Shown here one piece after another: positions 27,001 to 34,783 of a DNA stretch of 64,000 nucleotides. This DNA comes from Glaciimonas sp. Lineage in GTDB: Bacteria; Pseudomonadota; Gammaproteobacteria; Burkholderiales; Burkholderiaceae_D. A program made the translations under genes and the position numbers. Positions within the stretch are counted from its first letter, which is position 1; each line of letters opens with the position of its first letter. Where the stretch lies: positions 124,001 through 188,000 of the forward strand of contig JABBOV010000003.1 of the NCBI GenBank assembly GCA_012927625.1. Reading direction: 5' to 3'. The notes under the pieces are model-generated. The model was given only the letters and a program-made list of their open reading frames with translations. It was not told the origin of the DNA and ran no database searches.

Positions 27001-27344
27001 TTGGCAACGTTGCTGATGATTTCAGCAGCAATTGCACCTTGCGTTGCGCCGGTTTGACCCAGACGGCCAACCCAGTAAGCTACGCCGCCTGCATCTGGAT
27101 TTGCACGACCCAGGAAATTTACGTAGAACGCGTTAATGAATTGGGTGTTTGTCAGCGCGCCGCTGTAGGTCGCTTGACCTTCTGGGCTGAGGTAGAAAGA
27201 TTGCGCAATGTTAGCAAGCGATTGGCCGCTAGCGTAAGACTGAACCCAATAGGAAAAGCCGCCCGCATCAGGAGCGCGGTTGAACAGCGAAACATACAAT
27301 TGGGTGATTTGATCTTGCTGCAACTGGGTGACTGAGTTAGCCAT
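24012..27344 (-). CDS. DUF4214 protein with beta-rich body and RTX-like motifs (predicted surface or S-layer-like protein)
   Basis: This is 1110 residues. Residues ~1-170 are a DUF4214 domain nearly matching that of the 1344-residue paralogue. RTX-like nonapeptides occur after it (L-V-G-A-A-G-N-D-T-F-N-G) and near the end (V-T-G-G-A-G-A-D-K-V-T-F-G), suggesting calcium binding and type I secretion. The body is Thr/Ala/Val/Asn-rich with almost no charged residues, as in S-layer and adhesin proteins, and includes an Ala run encoded by a GCT/CAG triplet tract (about 26200-26241). ATG at 27344 follows AGGAG. A CRP-type site lies 109 bp upstream. The protein could form or bind the cell surface layer; no anchoring domain is evident. 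Confidence 0.85.
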   Translation of the reverse strand: MANSVTQLQQDQITQLYVSLFNRAPDAGGFSYWVQSYASGQSLANIAQSFYLSPEGQATYSGALTNTQFINAFYVNFLGRANPDAGGVAYWVGRLGQTGATQGAIAAEIISNVANYVGTDPVVLSSQAIINAKVTVGEYYALTANGNNIATAKSIVAGVVDATTAAAAIAGQTATNGQIYTLTTGVDTLVGAAGNDTFNGVLNAGLTVGTVTPFDSIDGGTGVNTLNILDTSGVGTMPALTVKNIQTLNISSTAGEIVNTATGYAGLTALNINASAGVDTVTAAGTTAVSVNDVQGASAIAVDGGSTVTVTATGVTLVAGTVIVGGTTAPTGAVNITTTGAIVNNGDVQGAITVTGGSTVTIVENITPATATAATAAAAAAGAGGGVTINGGAVVVNGKATTTSVSVTQTNAVAAANATAAVANTSNKVAAVIGIADGNVAITDVNAGSLTTAATIATVSLGGYGTSTISSNALATLNLSGTGGTLGLTEGLTTPTNTTLALNVNGLTAAAISDSSNQFKTINVTTGATKSVIAQVNDTAATALNISGASNVTFTSLTGLTNLKTVAVSGAAGFSGDVSARGAALALTTTSSGVITATLDATTQSFVGSTGQDVITISADATKTITGGTATNNELVLNAAGTTFTAANTVKNVTGFTTLGTTAAVTGIVDMSVLTGFNAIHVAGTNATTSFTGVKAGTSLALDLATTGAIVYQTADTAGVNDIVTVNLGTAATKIGFTTNALTLQDANAIGVGTVNVVSNASVGGAVHIISTLTDSFLGTLNVTGTAGLTVTTLADSATTLAINSNETGTIGTTITGLTDNSLGSLTFGGLNATTITTLTDSAANITIANTSTAATALVTIGGFTTATLSNLTLTGDIAVTLIDSITTGVTINGATDNKVVSANLSGAGIHNVTLGNGANIVVSGSGADVITLGTGANTVTGGAGADKVTFGAHSGIDSIKLAATANAGAALGGDTGAFGTSPVANSISTTAFDVITGMAKGDTIQLAAASYTAAAGAGSGGLIANGTAAITLLGLTLVDNGVEVVRGTYVGGTTNTFVGAATGTDSMVVYDSNATLGGGAIGHEAIVLIGYVAGSVTGIGGASGLITLA

Positions 27345-27445
27345 GTGGTGTTACTCCTAATAAGGAAAATGCGGGATATAAATCAAAGCAAAGATGCGTT
27401 ACACATTTTGCAGGTTGGAGTATCGCGTGGGTTGCCGCAGAAAAA

Positions 27446-27461
27446 TGTGATGCCGGTCACG
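27446..27461 (-). promoter_or_regulatory. CRP-type operator upstream of the 1110-residue DUF4214 gene
   Basis: TGTGATGCCGGTCACG matches TGTGA-N6-TCACA except the last base and is flanked by AAAA and TTTT. Centre is 109 bp upstream of the ATG, exactly as for the paralogue at 21055. Confidence 0.68.
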
Positions 27462-28028
27462 TTTTGGCAGATTGCTGAAAATAAATCCTAATACGTTCAT
27501 TTATGCGCTTACTTGTATTGCTTACTTCTTACTTATATTGCTTACTTATATCGCCGCTACCGGGCTGCAGGCTGCACTTTGGCGGGGTTGCCAGGGCTGG
27601 ACAGCATTTTTTTGTTACTTTTTTGCCACATTCGCGGTGTGGCGCTGCGGCGTTAGTGCTGCTTTGGCAGGTCAGGCTCTAAACCCCGGGGCGGCGCTGC
27701 GCTAACCGCGCCACTGTGCAGGAATTCGGCCGTACAGTGGTACAGATGCCTGTATTAAACGCAGATGCACAGAAATAATGCGTAGGATGCCATGTTTTTT
27801 GGCATACTCCCGTTATTTTTTTTATTACCTTGCGGCGGTTCGGGCGGCTATGGCGAGGACTGTTTAGTCCTCTCTCCCGGCATAGCTTTTCCTGGTGCCC
27901 GAATCGCGATCCGATTCGCTTGTGGGAGAGTGTCTTAGCAAGCATTTCGGCCGCATGATGTGGCAAGGCAATCAAGGTTAAGCCTTGTTTTGACCGCAGT
28001 GCTTATTGCGAGCACCCTCTCCCCGGCC

Positions 28029-28170
28029 CTCTCCCGCGCGCGGGCGAGGGAGTGTAGCTGGCCCTGTTTTGGCTAATGCGCAAGCTGGTCTCTCCTGCAC
28101 GCGGGCGAGGGGGTGGCGCTACCGGATTCACGCTGCACCCCGCATCATCCTCTGCGCATGCGGGCGAGGG
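28029..28170. repeat. Three GC-rich GCGGGCGAGGG-type repeats
   Basis: Copies near 28031-28050, 28094-28112 and 28155-28171 are spaced about 61 bp apart. The first is a near-palindrome of the CCCTCTCCCGCGCGCGGG type common in Burkholderiales intergenic DNA. Confidence 0.55.
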
Positions 28171-28384
28171 CGTTCTCCATCGCGGTGAATAGTAACGCTG
28201 CATTACGACGATATAAGAGCGGCGGGAATGACATGCGGAAATATTGTACTATCGCTGTTCTTGGCTGAACGCATTTTTACGGCAACCGAATTAGAGCGCT
28301 GCAGGCCGCGCCAAGGCTGCCGCCTGCAACGCCGGTGCGGGCAGTCAAGGTTATCCGATCAATTCATACCGATGGTGGCTGACT

Positions 28385-29845
28385 ATGCTGCAACGACATG
28401 TGCTTCACTTTGCATTCCACTATGTATCCAAACTTACATCCCACTATGTATCTCGCTGGCTTATGGCTGCGGCCTGCATCTTCGCGTGCGGCGGCACGTT
28501 GGCGGCCGATGCGGCCAGTTCAGCCGAAGTGGCCGGCACGGTAGCGCTGGCAATCGGCGAAGCCACGCTGCAGGACGCCAGCGGCGCAGTTCACGCAGCC
28601 GCCCGGGGCGATGCGGTGCGGGTCGGCCAGACTTTGCTGACCGGGCCCAATGGCCACATCCATGTACGCATGGTGGATGGCGCTTTTGTAAGCGTGCGGC
28701 CGCAATCGCGCTTTCGGATCGAAGAGTACCGCTACGACCCGGCGCTGCCGTCGAATAACCGCGTCAAGTTTGTGCTGGAACAGGGCGTGGCGCGCAGCAT
28801 TACCGGCCGCGCCGGCGAGGCCGCGCGCGAGCATTACCGTCTGAATACGCCGCTGGCTGCAATCGGCATTCGCGGTACCGATTTTGTGGTGCAGGCATCC
28901 GCTGACGTTACCCGGGTGCTGGTGCAAAGCGGCGCGGTGGCGATGTCGCCGCTGGGCACGGATTGCCTGGCGAGTGCTTCCGGCCCATGCAATACCGCTG
29001 CGACCCGGGTGTTGAGCGCGGCCATGCGCAACGCGTATCTGGAACTCGGCAGCCACAGTAGCGTGCCGCTGCTGGTGCCGGCGTCCAGGGCGCTGAACTC
29101 GCCCAATCTGATTGCGCCGCCGCAAGCGGAAGAGCCAGCCGTGGTGAGCAAGGCCGACTCGGCCAATCTGGTATCGCGCGACGCGCAGCGGGATTCCAAC
29201 GTCAAGCTGGCGCTGAAAAATGCCAGTGAAGATCATCCGCCTGCCGCAGTCGTTCAGGAGCCGATAGCAACAGCGCCGGCGCTGCCGACTCTGCCGGTGC
29301 TGGAAAAACCGGCCGCGCCGGCGGCGCCTTCACAATTCTGGTGGGGCCGGTATGTGGCATTCGACACCGCCTATGTGCCAACCGGCAAGGAGAGCCTGGC
29401 ACGCGATGTGCTGCTGGCAACGCTGGCGCCGTCTGCGCGTGAGACGGTGGTCGGCAATGACATGTTTGCGCTGCTGCAGCCGGTCGGTAACTTCAGCATG
29501 CCGAAGTCGGGCTCTTTCGACTTCAAGCTGGCCGAATCGGAAGCGTATATCGTGCGCGACGACCGCACCAGGGTATCGGCAGCGACGATTTCATCGCCGG
29601 TACTGAATATCAATTTTGGCGCGAGCACGTACGCCACTTCACTGATGGTCAATGGCAGCGGCATAGCGCCGTTGTCGGTGCAATCGACCGGCACCATCGG
29701 CAGCAGCGGCAGGCTTAATGCCACCAGCAAATCGGTGGATAAGTTTGACGGCATTTTGTCGACTGACAGCAGCCAGGCCGCGTACATATTTCAGCAGGGC
29801 TTGAAGGACGGCTTTGTGGCAGGCGCAACGCGCTGGGTGCGCTGA
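28385..29845 (+). CDS. FecR-domain protein with C-terminal small beta-barrel (TbpB-like) domain
   Basis: The 486-residue protein has a hydrophobic export signal ending around A-D-A (residue 43). The FecR domain follows (about 50-185: V-G-Q-T-L-L-T-G, S-R-F-R-I-E-E-Y, A-A-I-G-I-R-G-T-D-F). After a Pro/Ala linker, a domain beginning F-W-W-G-R-Y (318) ends F-D-G-I-L, A-A-Y-I-F, G-F-V-A-G-A-T-R-W, reminiscent of the closing strands of TbpB-like barrels. FecR normally transduces a signal from an outer-membrane receptor to a sigma factor; here no sigma factor is adjacent, and the next gene is a cyclase. ATG at 28385 has GGTGG upstream; an internal ATG at 28463 lacks a site. Confidence 0.8.
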   Translation: MLQRHVLHFAFHYVSKLTSHYVSRWLMAAACIFACGGTLAADAASSAEVAGTVALAIGEATLQDASGAVHAAARGDAVRVGQTLLTGPNGHIHVRMVDGAFVSVRPQSRFRIEEYRYDPALPSNNRVKFVLEQGVARSITGRAGEAAREHYRLNTPLAAIGIRGTDFVVQASADVTRVLVQSGAVAMSPLGTDCLASASGPCNTAATRVLSAAMRNAYLELGSHSSVPLLVPASRALNSPNLIAPPQAEEPAVVSKADSANLVSRDAQRDSNVKLALKNASEDHPPAAVVQEPIATAPALPTLPVLEKPAAPAAPSQFWWGRYVAFDTAYVPTGKESLARDVLLATLAPSARETVVGNDMFALLQPVGNFSMPKSGSFDFKLAESEAYIVRDDRTRVSAATISSPVLNINFGASTYATSLMVNGSGIAPLSVQSTGTIGSSGRLNATSKSVDKFDGILSTDSSQAAYIFQQGLKDGFVAGATRWVR

Positions 29846-29888
29846 TTTCTGGCTTGACAACGGCCGCGCAGCGTAAGGCATTTTCGCG

Positions 29889-31850
29889 GTGCGGATGATA
29901 CGCAGCCTGTTGCTGGCGCTGGCGCTGGCCGGCGCGGTGCTGGTGCCGCTGCTGCGGCCCGGCTGGTTGCAGCCGCTGGCGGTGGTGCTGGATGACTGGC
30001 GCGTGCGGCTCACGGTAACGCCCTTCCCCGAATCCCGTATTGTGATTGTCGATATTGACGAGCACAGCCTGTCCACACTGGGCGCATGGCCGTGGCCGCG
30101 TGATTATCTGGCGCGCATGTTGCGCATTTTGCTGGATGATTATCAGGTTGCCGCAGTGGCTATGGATATGGTGATGCCGGAAGTACGCAGCGGCGAAGCA
30201 GCGCTGGCGGCGCAGTTGCAGCGCCCGCAGGTGACTGCCGCTGTGGTGTTCGACCTGGCTAATCGCGGCTTGCCGGCGCTGGCCGCCGACAGCCCGGTGT
30301 TGGCGCTGGCACTGGCCGCTGCGCCGCCGCTGTCGGCGCCGCCGGATGCTCCGGCCATGACGGCGGTGCCGGTGATGGCCAACCACCCCGGTCTGGCTGC
30401 TACACGCGCCGGCCACATTACTCCGATCTTCGATGACGACCGCCGCGTGCGACGCTTGTCGCCGCTACTGTGCTTATCCGGCAGGCGATGCTTGCCGACG
30501 CTGGCGCTGGCCAGTTACGCCGGTCTGCTGGAGCAGCCGACGCTGGCGCTGCAACCCGGCCACGGCTGGCTGGGGCCGAACTGGCAATTGCAACTGTTAT
30601 CCGATGGGATACCGACGGCAACCTTGCCGCTGGACGCCAATGGCGCGCTGACGGTGCCATATCGCCATGCCGAGCGGGATTGGCTGGCGATTTCGGCGGC
30701 GGATATTCTGCAGCATACGGTTGACCCGGCTCTGCTAAAAAACGTGGTGGTGCTGGTCGGCAGTTCGGCGCTCGGCTTGTCGGACGTGATCTCGACTCCG
30801 CTGAAAGCCGGCAGCGCCGGTTTTGTGCCGCATGCGGAAATATTTTCCGCTTTGCTGGATGACGATTTTCGCTATATGCCACGCAACGGCTGGTGGCTAA
30901 CGACATTGCTGTTGCTGCCGTTTGGGTTGGCGCTGGGATGGCTGTCCGGCCATTATGGGCAATCGGCGCGCCGTATTTTGGTGTTCCCGCTGTGGCTGGG
31001 ATTGAGTTGGGGGTTGTGCGGCGCAGTGGCGCTGCTGACCGCCCGCTATGCCAATTTATTGCTGCCGCTGATGCCGCTATTTCTGTTTGCGCCGCTGGCC
31101 TTGCTGCTGCTGTTGCCAGCCGAGCTATACCACGCTGCGCACGCGCATCAGGGCATGATGCATTTGCTGCAAGCGTACCTGCCCAAGTCGGTGGCCAGCC
31201 GGCTGGCTCTGCGCGGACGGGTCGGCGATAACACGGATGCGTCGCGCCGCTTGATTACGGTGATGTTTGCCGACGTACACGGCTTTTCCGGCCTGTACGA
31301 ACTGCGCTCGCCGGAGCTGGTGGCGCAACTGATGCAGCGGGTGTTTTCTGAAATGGCGGAAGCGGTAGCGGCGCAGCATGGCACCATCGACAAGTTTATC
31401 GGCGACGCCATCATGGCTTTCTGGAACGCGCCGGAGGACGATGCGCAACATGCGCCCCACGCACTGGCGGCGGCGCAGGATATTTTGCAGCGGATCAGAG
31501 CCCTCGATGATTTTTGCATGAAGCTCGGTTTTGCCCCGCTGCAGGTCGGCATCGGGCTGGAAACCGGAATCGCGCTGGTGGGCAACTTCGGCACCCGGCA
31601 CCGCGATACATTTACCGCAATGGGCGAGCCGGTAGTGCTGGCCAGCCGGTTGCAAGGCTTGACCGGCACGTTCGGGGTGCCGCTGCTGGTCGGGCAGACT
31701 TGTGCCGGCAGCGCGGACATGCCGCCGCTGCACCCGCTCGGCCTTACCGCTATCCGTGGGCGACAGCAGCGGCTGGCGGTATTTACCTTGCCAAAAACGC
31801 CCGTTTCGACGCAAGAGTTGACGCCATCCACCAATACGGGAGCACAGTAG
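29889..31850 (+). CDS. CHASE2-domain class III adenylate/guanylate cyclase
   Basis: This 653-residue inner-membrane protein has one N-terminal helix, a periplasmic CHASE2 domain (about 30-335; I-V-I-V-D-I-D-E-H-S, D-Y-L-A-R, G-S-S-A-L-G-L-S-D), three helices (about 337-412) and a cytosolic cyclase domain. Metal ligands are present in F-A-D-V-H-G-F (Asp462) and F-I-G-D-A (Asp506). The usual G-D-x-V-N-x-A-x-R reads G-E-P-V-V-L-A-S-R, so the transition-state Asn is Val583 while Arg587 is kept; activity may be reduced. GTG at 29889 is used; ATG two codons later is an alternative. It lies 43 bp after the FecR gene, in the same operon, and probably receives a periplasmic signal. Confidence 0.88.
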   Translation: MRMIRSLLLALALAGAVLVPLLRPGWLQPLAVVLDDWRVRLTVTPFPESRIVIVDIDEHSLSTLGAWPWPRDYLARMLRILLDDYQVAAVAMDMVMPEVRSGEAALAAQLQRPQVTAAVVFDLANRGLPALAADSPVLALALAAAPPLSAPPDAPAMTAVPVMANHPGLAATRAGHITPIFDDDRRVRRLSPLLCLSGRRCLPTLALASYAGLLEQPTLALQPGHGWLGPNWQLQLLSDGIPTATLPLDANGALTVPYRHAERDWLAISAADILQHTVDPALLKNVVVLVGSSALGLSDVISTPLKAGSAGFVPHAEIFSALLDDDFRYMPRNGWWLTTLLLLPFGLALGWLSGHYGQSARRILVFPLWLGLSWGLCGAVALLTARYANLLLPLMPLFLFAPLALLLLLPAELYHAAHAHQGMMHLLQAYLPKSVASRLALRGRVGDNTDASRRLITVMFADVHGFSGLYELRSPELVAQLMQRVFSEMAEAVAAQHGTIDKFIGDAIMAFWNAPEDDAQHAPHALAAAQDILQRIRALDDFCMKLGFAPLQVGIGLETGIALVGNFGTRHRDTFTAMGEPVVLASRLQGLTGTFGVPLLVGQTCAGSADMPPLHPLGLTAIRGRQQRLAVFTLPKTPVSTQELTPSTNTGAQ

Positions 31851-31956
31851 CTGCGGCCTTCAGGCCGGGATTCGAACCGGGCTTGCGCGGTATGGAGTCG
31901 AGTGTCAAACCCGGATTACATTTACGATAAAAATAAGCACCAGCAGCACAGGCGAC

Positions 31957-33417
31957 ATGCGCCTGATGTGCAAGCATCTGTTTCAGGAGATTGTTTTGGG
32001 TCGGTTGTTACAAAAATTAAGAATATTGCAGTGGCTCGTATTGTGCAGCGCAAGCGCAGCCTTGCCGATGCAGACGGCGTTCGGGCAATCGCCTGCCATG
32101 CGGCAAGGCGCGCAGCTCCATCCCGATCTGGTGATGCAACTCGACGCGTATCCCGATGTGCGCAGCTTGCTGCTGCAACAGAAACTTACTGAAGCACTGG
32201 TGGCCTTGCAGCGTTATCAGACCCACCCCGGCTTTGATGACAACAATCCCGATTATTACAATTTGCTGGGCATACTGGCGCTGAAATGCGGCGATGCGGT
32301 GCTGGCTGCCAGCTCCTTCGAGCGCGTAGTGCTGATGCAGCCGGAGAATGCGGGCGCATGGCTGGATTTGGCAATTGCCAGCGCCGATAGCGGCGAGCGC
32401 GACAACGCCAAAGATTATTTTGATCACATAGAACAATCTTTTGCGCCGCCACCGGCTGTGCGCCAACGCATTGCGTACTATCGCAGCCGCTTAGACGGCC
32501 CGGCCGTCGGCACCATCCAACCCTGGAGCATCACCTTGCAAAGCATGCTGGGCTACGACAACAATGCCAACAGCGGCCTGCAAAACAAGACGGTGCGATT
32601 AACCTTTGACAACAGCCCGGCGCTGGAATTGCCGCTGGCCGACTCTTATCAGGCGCGCGGCGACGCATTTATCCAGATCGGCGCCAGTGCGCGTTATATG
32701 CGACCGCTGGCGAACGGTTATCAGCTGGAGGCGGTGGCGGCGGTGCGCCAGCGCAGTTACCGGCGCGAAAATAATTTTTCGACGCTGGATATGAGTGCCA
32801 GCGCCGGGCTGCATCATGCGTTAGCCGGCGGCAATGCCAGTGCCTGGCTGCACCAGACCAACCTGACGCTGGGCCGTCAGGCTTTCATGAAAAATACCCG
32901 CATGGCGATCCAGTATGAGCACGCATACGGCGATTGCAGCGCGGCGTTAAGCAGCGAGGCGGAATGGCGTCGCTATGCGGATTCCGCCGCATTCGATGGC
33001 GATTTGCTATGGGGACAGGCAGGCGTGGCCTGCACCTGGAAGCTGGCAAACACGGTGCTGCAAACTACGCTGATTGCGCGCATGGGCAATGACCAGGCTA
33101 CCGCCCAGCGTGCCGGCGGCAATACGCAGCGCTCGGAATGGATGGCCCGGCTCGGACTGCCGCTAGCCGGGAGGTCGCGGGCCGATCTGAGCATGGAAGT
33201 ATCGACTGCACGCGATGCAGCCGGCTATAGCCCGCTGCTGGAAAATAACGCGGTGCGGCATCTGCGGCGGCAATTTGTGCGGCTGGCCTGGACACTGCCG
33301 GTAACTAGCGCCACCGATATGATCGTGGCCGCGGAAAATAACCGGGTGTTATCGAATATCACGCTGTTTCAACAAAGCGGGAAGAGTTTGTCGTTGGAGT
33401 TGAAAACCGTTTTTTGA
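31957..33417 (+). CDS. TPR plus outer-membrane beta-barrel protein (Slam-like)
   Basis: The 486-residue protein has a signal peptide (W-L-V-L-C-S-A-S-A-A-L-P-M-Q-T-A-F-G), TPR-like helices (about 70-170; Y-Y-N-L-L-G-I-L-A-L, A-W-L-D-L-A-I-A) and about 300 residues of alternating strands. It ends in Phe (L-K-T-V-F), the usual C-terminal signature for outer-membrane barrels. Periplasmic TPR plus barrel matches the layout of surface lipoprotein assembly modifiers (Slam, DUF560), which move surface proteins across the outer membrane. It lies 106 bp after the cyclase. Its likely client is the barrel-tailed FecR protein of the same operon; this is inference. Confidence 0.75.
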   Translation: MRLMCKHLFQEIVLGRLLQKLRILQWLVLCSASAALPMQTAFGQSPAMRQGAQLHPDLVMQLDAYPDVRSLLLQQKLTEALVALQRYQTHPGFDDNNPDYYNLLGILALKCGDAVLAASSFERVVLMQPENAGAWLDLAIASADSGERDNAKDYFDHIEQSFAPPPAVRQRIAYYRSRLDGPAVGTIQPWSITLQSMLGYDNNANSGLQNKTVRLTFDNSPALELPLADSYQARGDAFIQIGASARYMRPLANGYQLEAVAAVRQRSYRRENNFSTLDMSASAGLHHALAGGNASAWLHQTNLTLGRQAFMKNTRMAIQYEHAYGDCSAALSSEAEWRRYADSAAFDGDLLWGQAGVACTWKLANTVLQTTLIARMGNDQATAQRAGGNTQRSEWMARLGLPLAGRSRADLSMEVSTARDAAGYSPLLENNAVRHLRRQFVRLAWTLPVTSATDMIVAAENNRVLSNITLFQQSGKSLSLELKTVF

Positions 33418-33447
33418 TGCAGTTTGCTGCGCCAAATTCATCATCGC

Positions 33448-33626
33448 GGCGTTGTTCTTAAGCCTGTAGGTGCGAATTTATTCGCACGCTTAACGATCCC
33501 ATGCGATTTGATGCGAATAAATTCGCACCTACGCAGCCGTTGTTCTTAATATCTAATGCGAATAAATTCGCACCTACGCTGCCGTTGTTCTTAAGCCTGT
33601 AGGTGCGAATTTATTCGCACGCTTAA
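33448..33626. repeat. Cluster of four REP-like units
   Basis: GTAGGTGCGAATTTATTCGC occurs in forward orientation at 33466 and 33599, and as its reverse complement ending at 33532 and 33577. Each unit is itself near-palindromic (GCGAATTTATTCGC). A second motif, CGTTGTTCTTAA, recurs at about 33450, 33538 and 33583. The cluster fills the gap between two convergent genes. Confidence 0.88.
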
Positions 33627-33645
33627 CTCCGGCCACTACAAATTT

Positions 33646-34773
33646 TTATTTGGCCTGCTGCGCCAGGTTCATCATGGCGGCGTTCGATACCTCGATGAAC
33701 TCCAGAAAAAAATACCGCGTATCCGACGGCAGCGCCGCCAGCACGGCGTCCAGATTGGCATCGCTGGCACGGGCACGGTATAACTTGCTGAAATATATCT
33801 GCGTCCCCGATTCTTCCATCGCATCAAAGAAGCTGTCTCCCAGCACCACCATCGTTCCCAACGGCGCGGCCTGCGGCTGCTCGCTGACGTATATCCATTC
33901 AAACGGCGCTTGCTTGCGCACTATATGGTGCGCCGGCTCGACCCAGTTTTTCCGCACAAACAGACCTTGCTCGGTCGGCGGGAAAAACAGCGGCATGAAA
34001 GATGCCTCGCCGCCGCTAAAGGTGCGCCGCTCAATCTCAAGGGTGTGTTGCCATACCGGTTGCGCGTGCCCTTCACGCTGACCGAGACGATTTACCAGCG
34101 CCTGCGATACCGCAAACGCGGCCGGTGCGTTCCAGTGAAAATCGGTGCGATGAAAGACTGTCCGGCTCTGTGCAACCTGGCGCAAGATCGGCGCGCTATC
34201 GAGATACATCAGCCCCGGGATTTGTTGCAGGCGCTGCTGCAGCAGAGTGATTTGCTGCGGCTGCGGCAACTGCCGGGCGGTGCGCGGCAAATGGCTGCCG
34301 TAATATAAATCTTTCATCGGCGCCACCATTACGATGAGCTGCACACCGCGCGCGGCGAGCTTGGCGGCCAGTGCGCGAGCACCGGCGATAACGGCGTCGC
34401 TATTGTTTGCGGAACCGCCCTCGCCGGCTCCGCGCAACATCAGTTCGGTGGCAGGCTTTTCCACATCCATTACGCTGCGATAAAACAGCCATCCATCGGT
34501 GCCGATGTGAATCCGGCTGGATATGCCCAGCACGGAATAATCGATCTGCGTTTTGGCACGGATCAACGTATCGCGAAAACCGAAATGGTCGTCAAACCAT
34601 TTGATCCCGTCTTTGGCGCTCCGATCCAGATGACGCCATCCAGATAACTCCGGCAGCGGCGCCAGCTTGCGATTTTCGGACAGCGGAGTTTCGTTAAAAA
34701 ACCCGTAGCGCATCTGTACCAACGGCAGCCAGAGAACGGTAATAAAGCCTAGCAAAAAAATGATGCGCGCCAT
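33646..34773 (-). CDS. AlgJ/AlgX-like SGNH-type acetyltransferase-associated protein
   Basis: This 375-residue protein has one N-terminal membrane anchor followed by a periplasmic domain. The AlgJ/AlgX pattern is visible: E-N-R-K-L-A near residue 33, G-T-D-G-W-L-F-Y, the D-x-H-W motif in R-T-D-F-H-W-N and the nucleophile block V-V-L-G-D-S-F-F-D. These proteins finish O-acetylation of exported polysaccharide with acetyl groups supplied by a membrane-bound O-acyltransferase. ATG at 34773 gives a clean anchor. It follows the AlgI-like gene by 10 bp, completing an acetylation pair at the downstream end of the polysaccharide locus. Confidence 0.85.
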   Translation of the reverse strand: MARIIFLLGFITVLWLPLVQMRYGFFNETPLSENRKLAPLPELSGWRHLDRSAKDGIKWFDDHFGFRDTLIRAKTQIDYSVLGISSRIHIGTDGWLFYRSVMDVEKPATELMLRGAGEGGSANNSDAVIAGARALAAKLAARGVQLIVMVAPMKDLYYGSHLPRTARQLPQPQQITLLQQRLQQIPGLMYLDSAPILRQVAQSRTVFHRTDFHWNAPAAFAVSQALVNRLGQREGHAQPVWQHTLEIERRTFSGGEASFMPLFFPPTEQGLFVRKNWVEPAHHIVRKQAPFEWIYVSEQPQAAPLGTMVVLGDSFFDAMEESGTQIYFSKLYRARASDANLDAVLAALPSDTRYFFLEFIEVSNAAMMNLAQQAK

Positions 34774-34783
34774 GATTTTGAAC

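Larger units (their letters stand above)
27345..28384. other. 1-kb intergenic region between divergent surface-protein genes
   Basis: From the left it holds the promoter region of the DUF4214 gene with its CRP-type site, then GC-rich non-coding sequence. A triplicated GCGGGCGAGGG motif occurs near 28040, 28101 and 28161, the first as part of the palindrome CCCTCTCCCGCGCGCGGGCG. Reading frames here have no family resemblance or good ribosome sites, so I see no gene. The promoter of the FecR operon should be near 28200-28380. Confidence 0.5.

Noticed and set aside
27472-27705. 77-residue plus-strand ORF with a hydrophobic start
   Set aside because: No ribosome site, no family resemblance, and the sequence is AT-rich then GC-rich noncoding in appearance.
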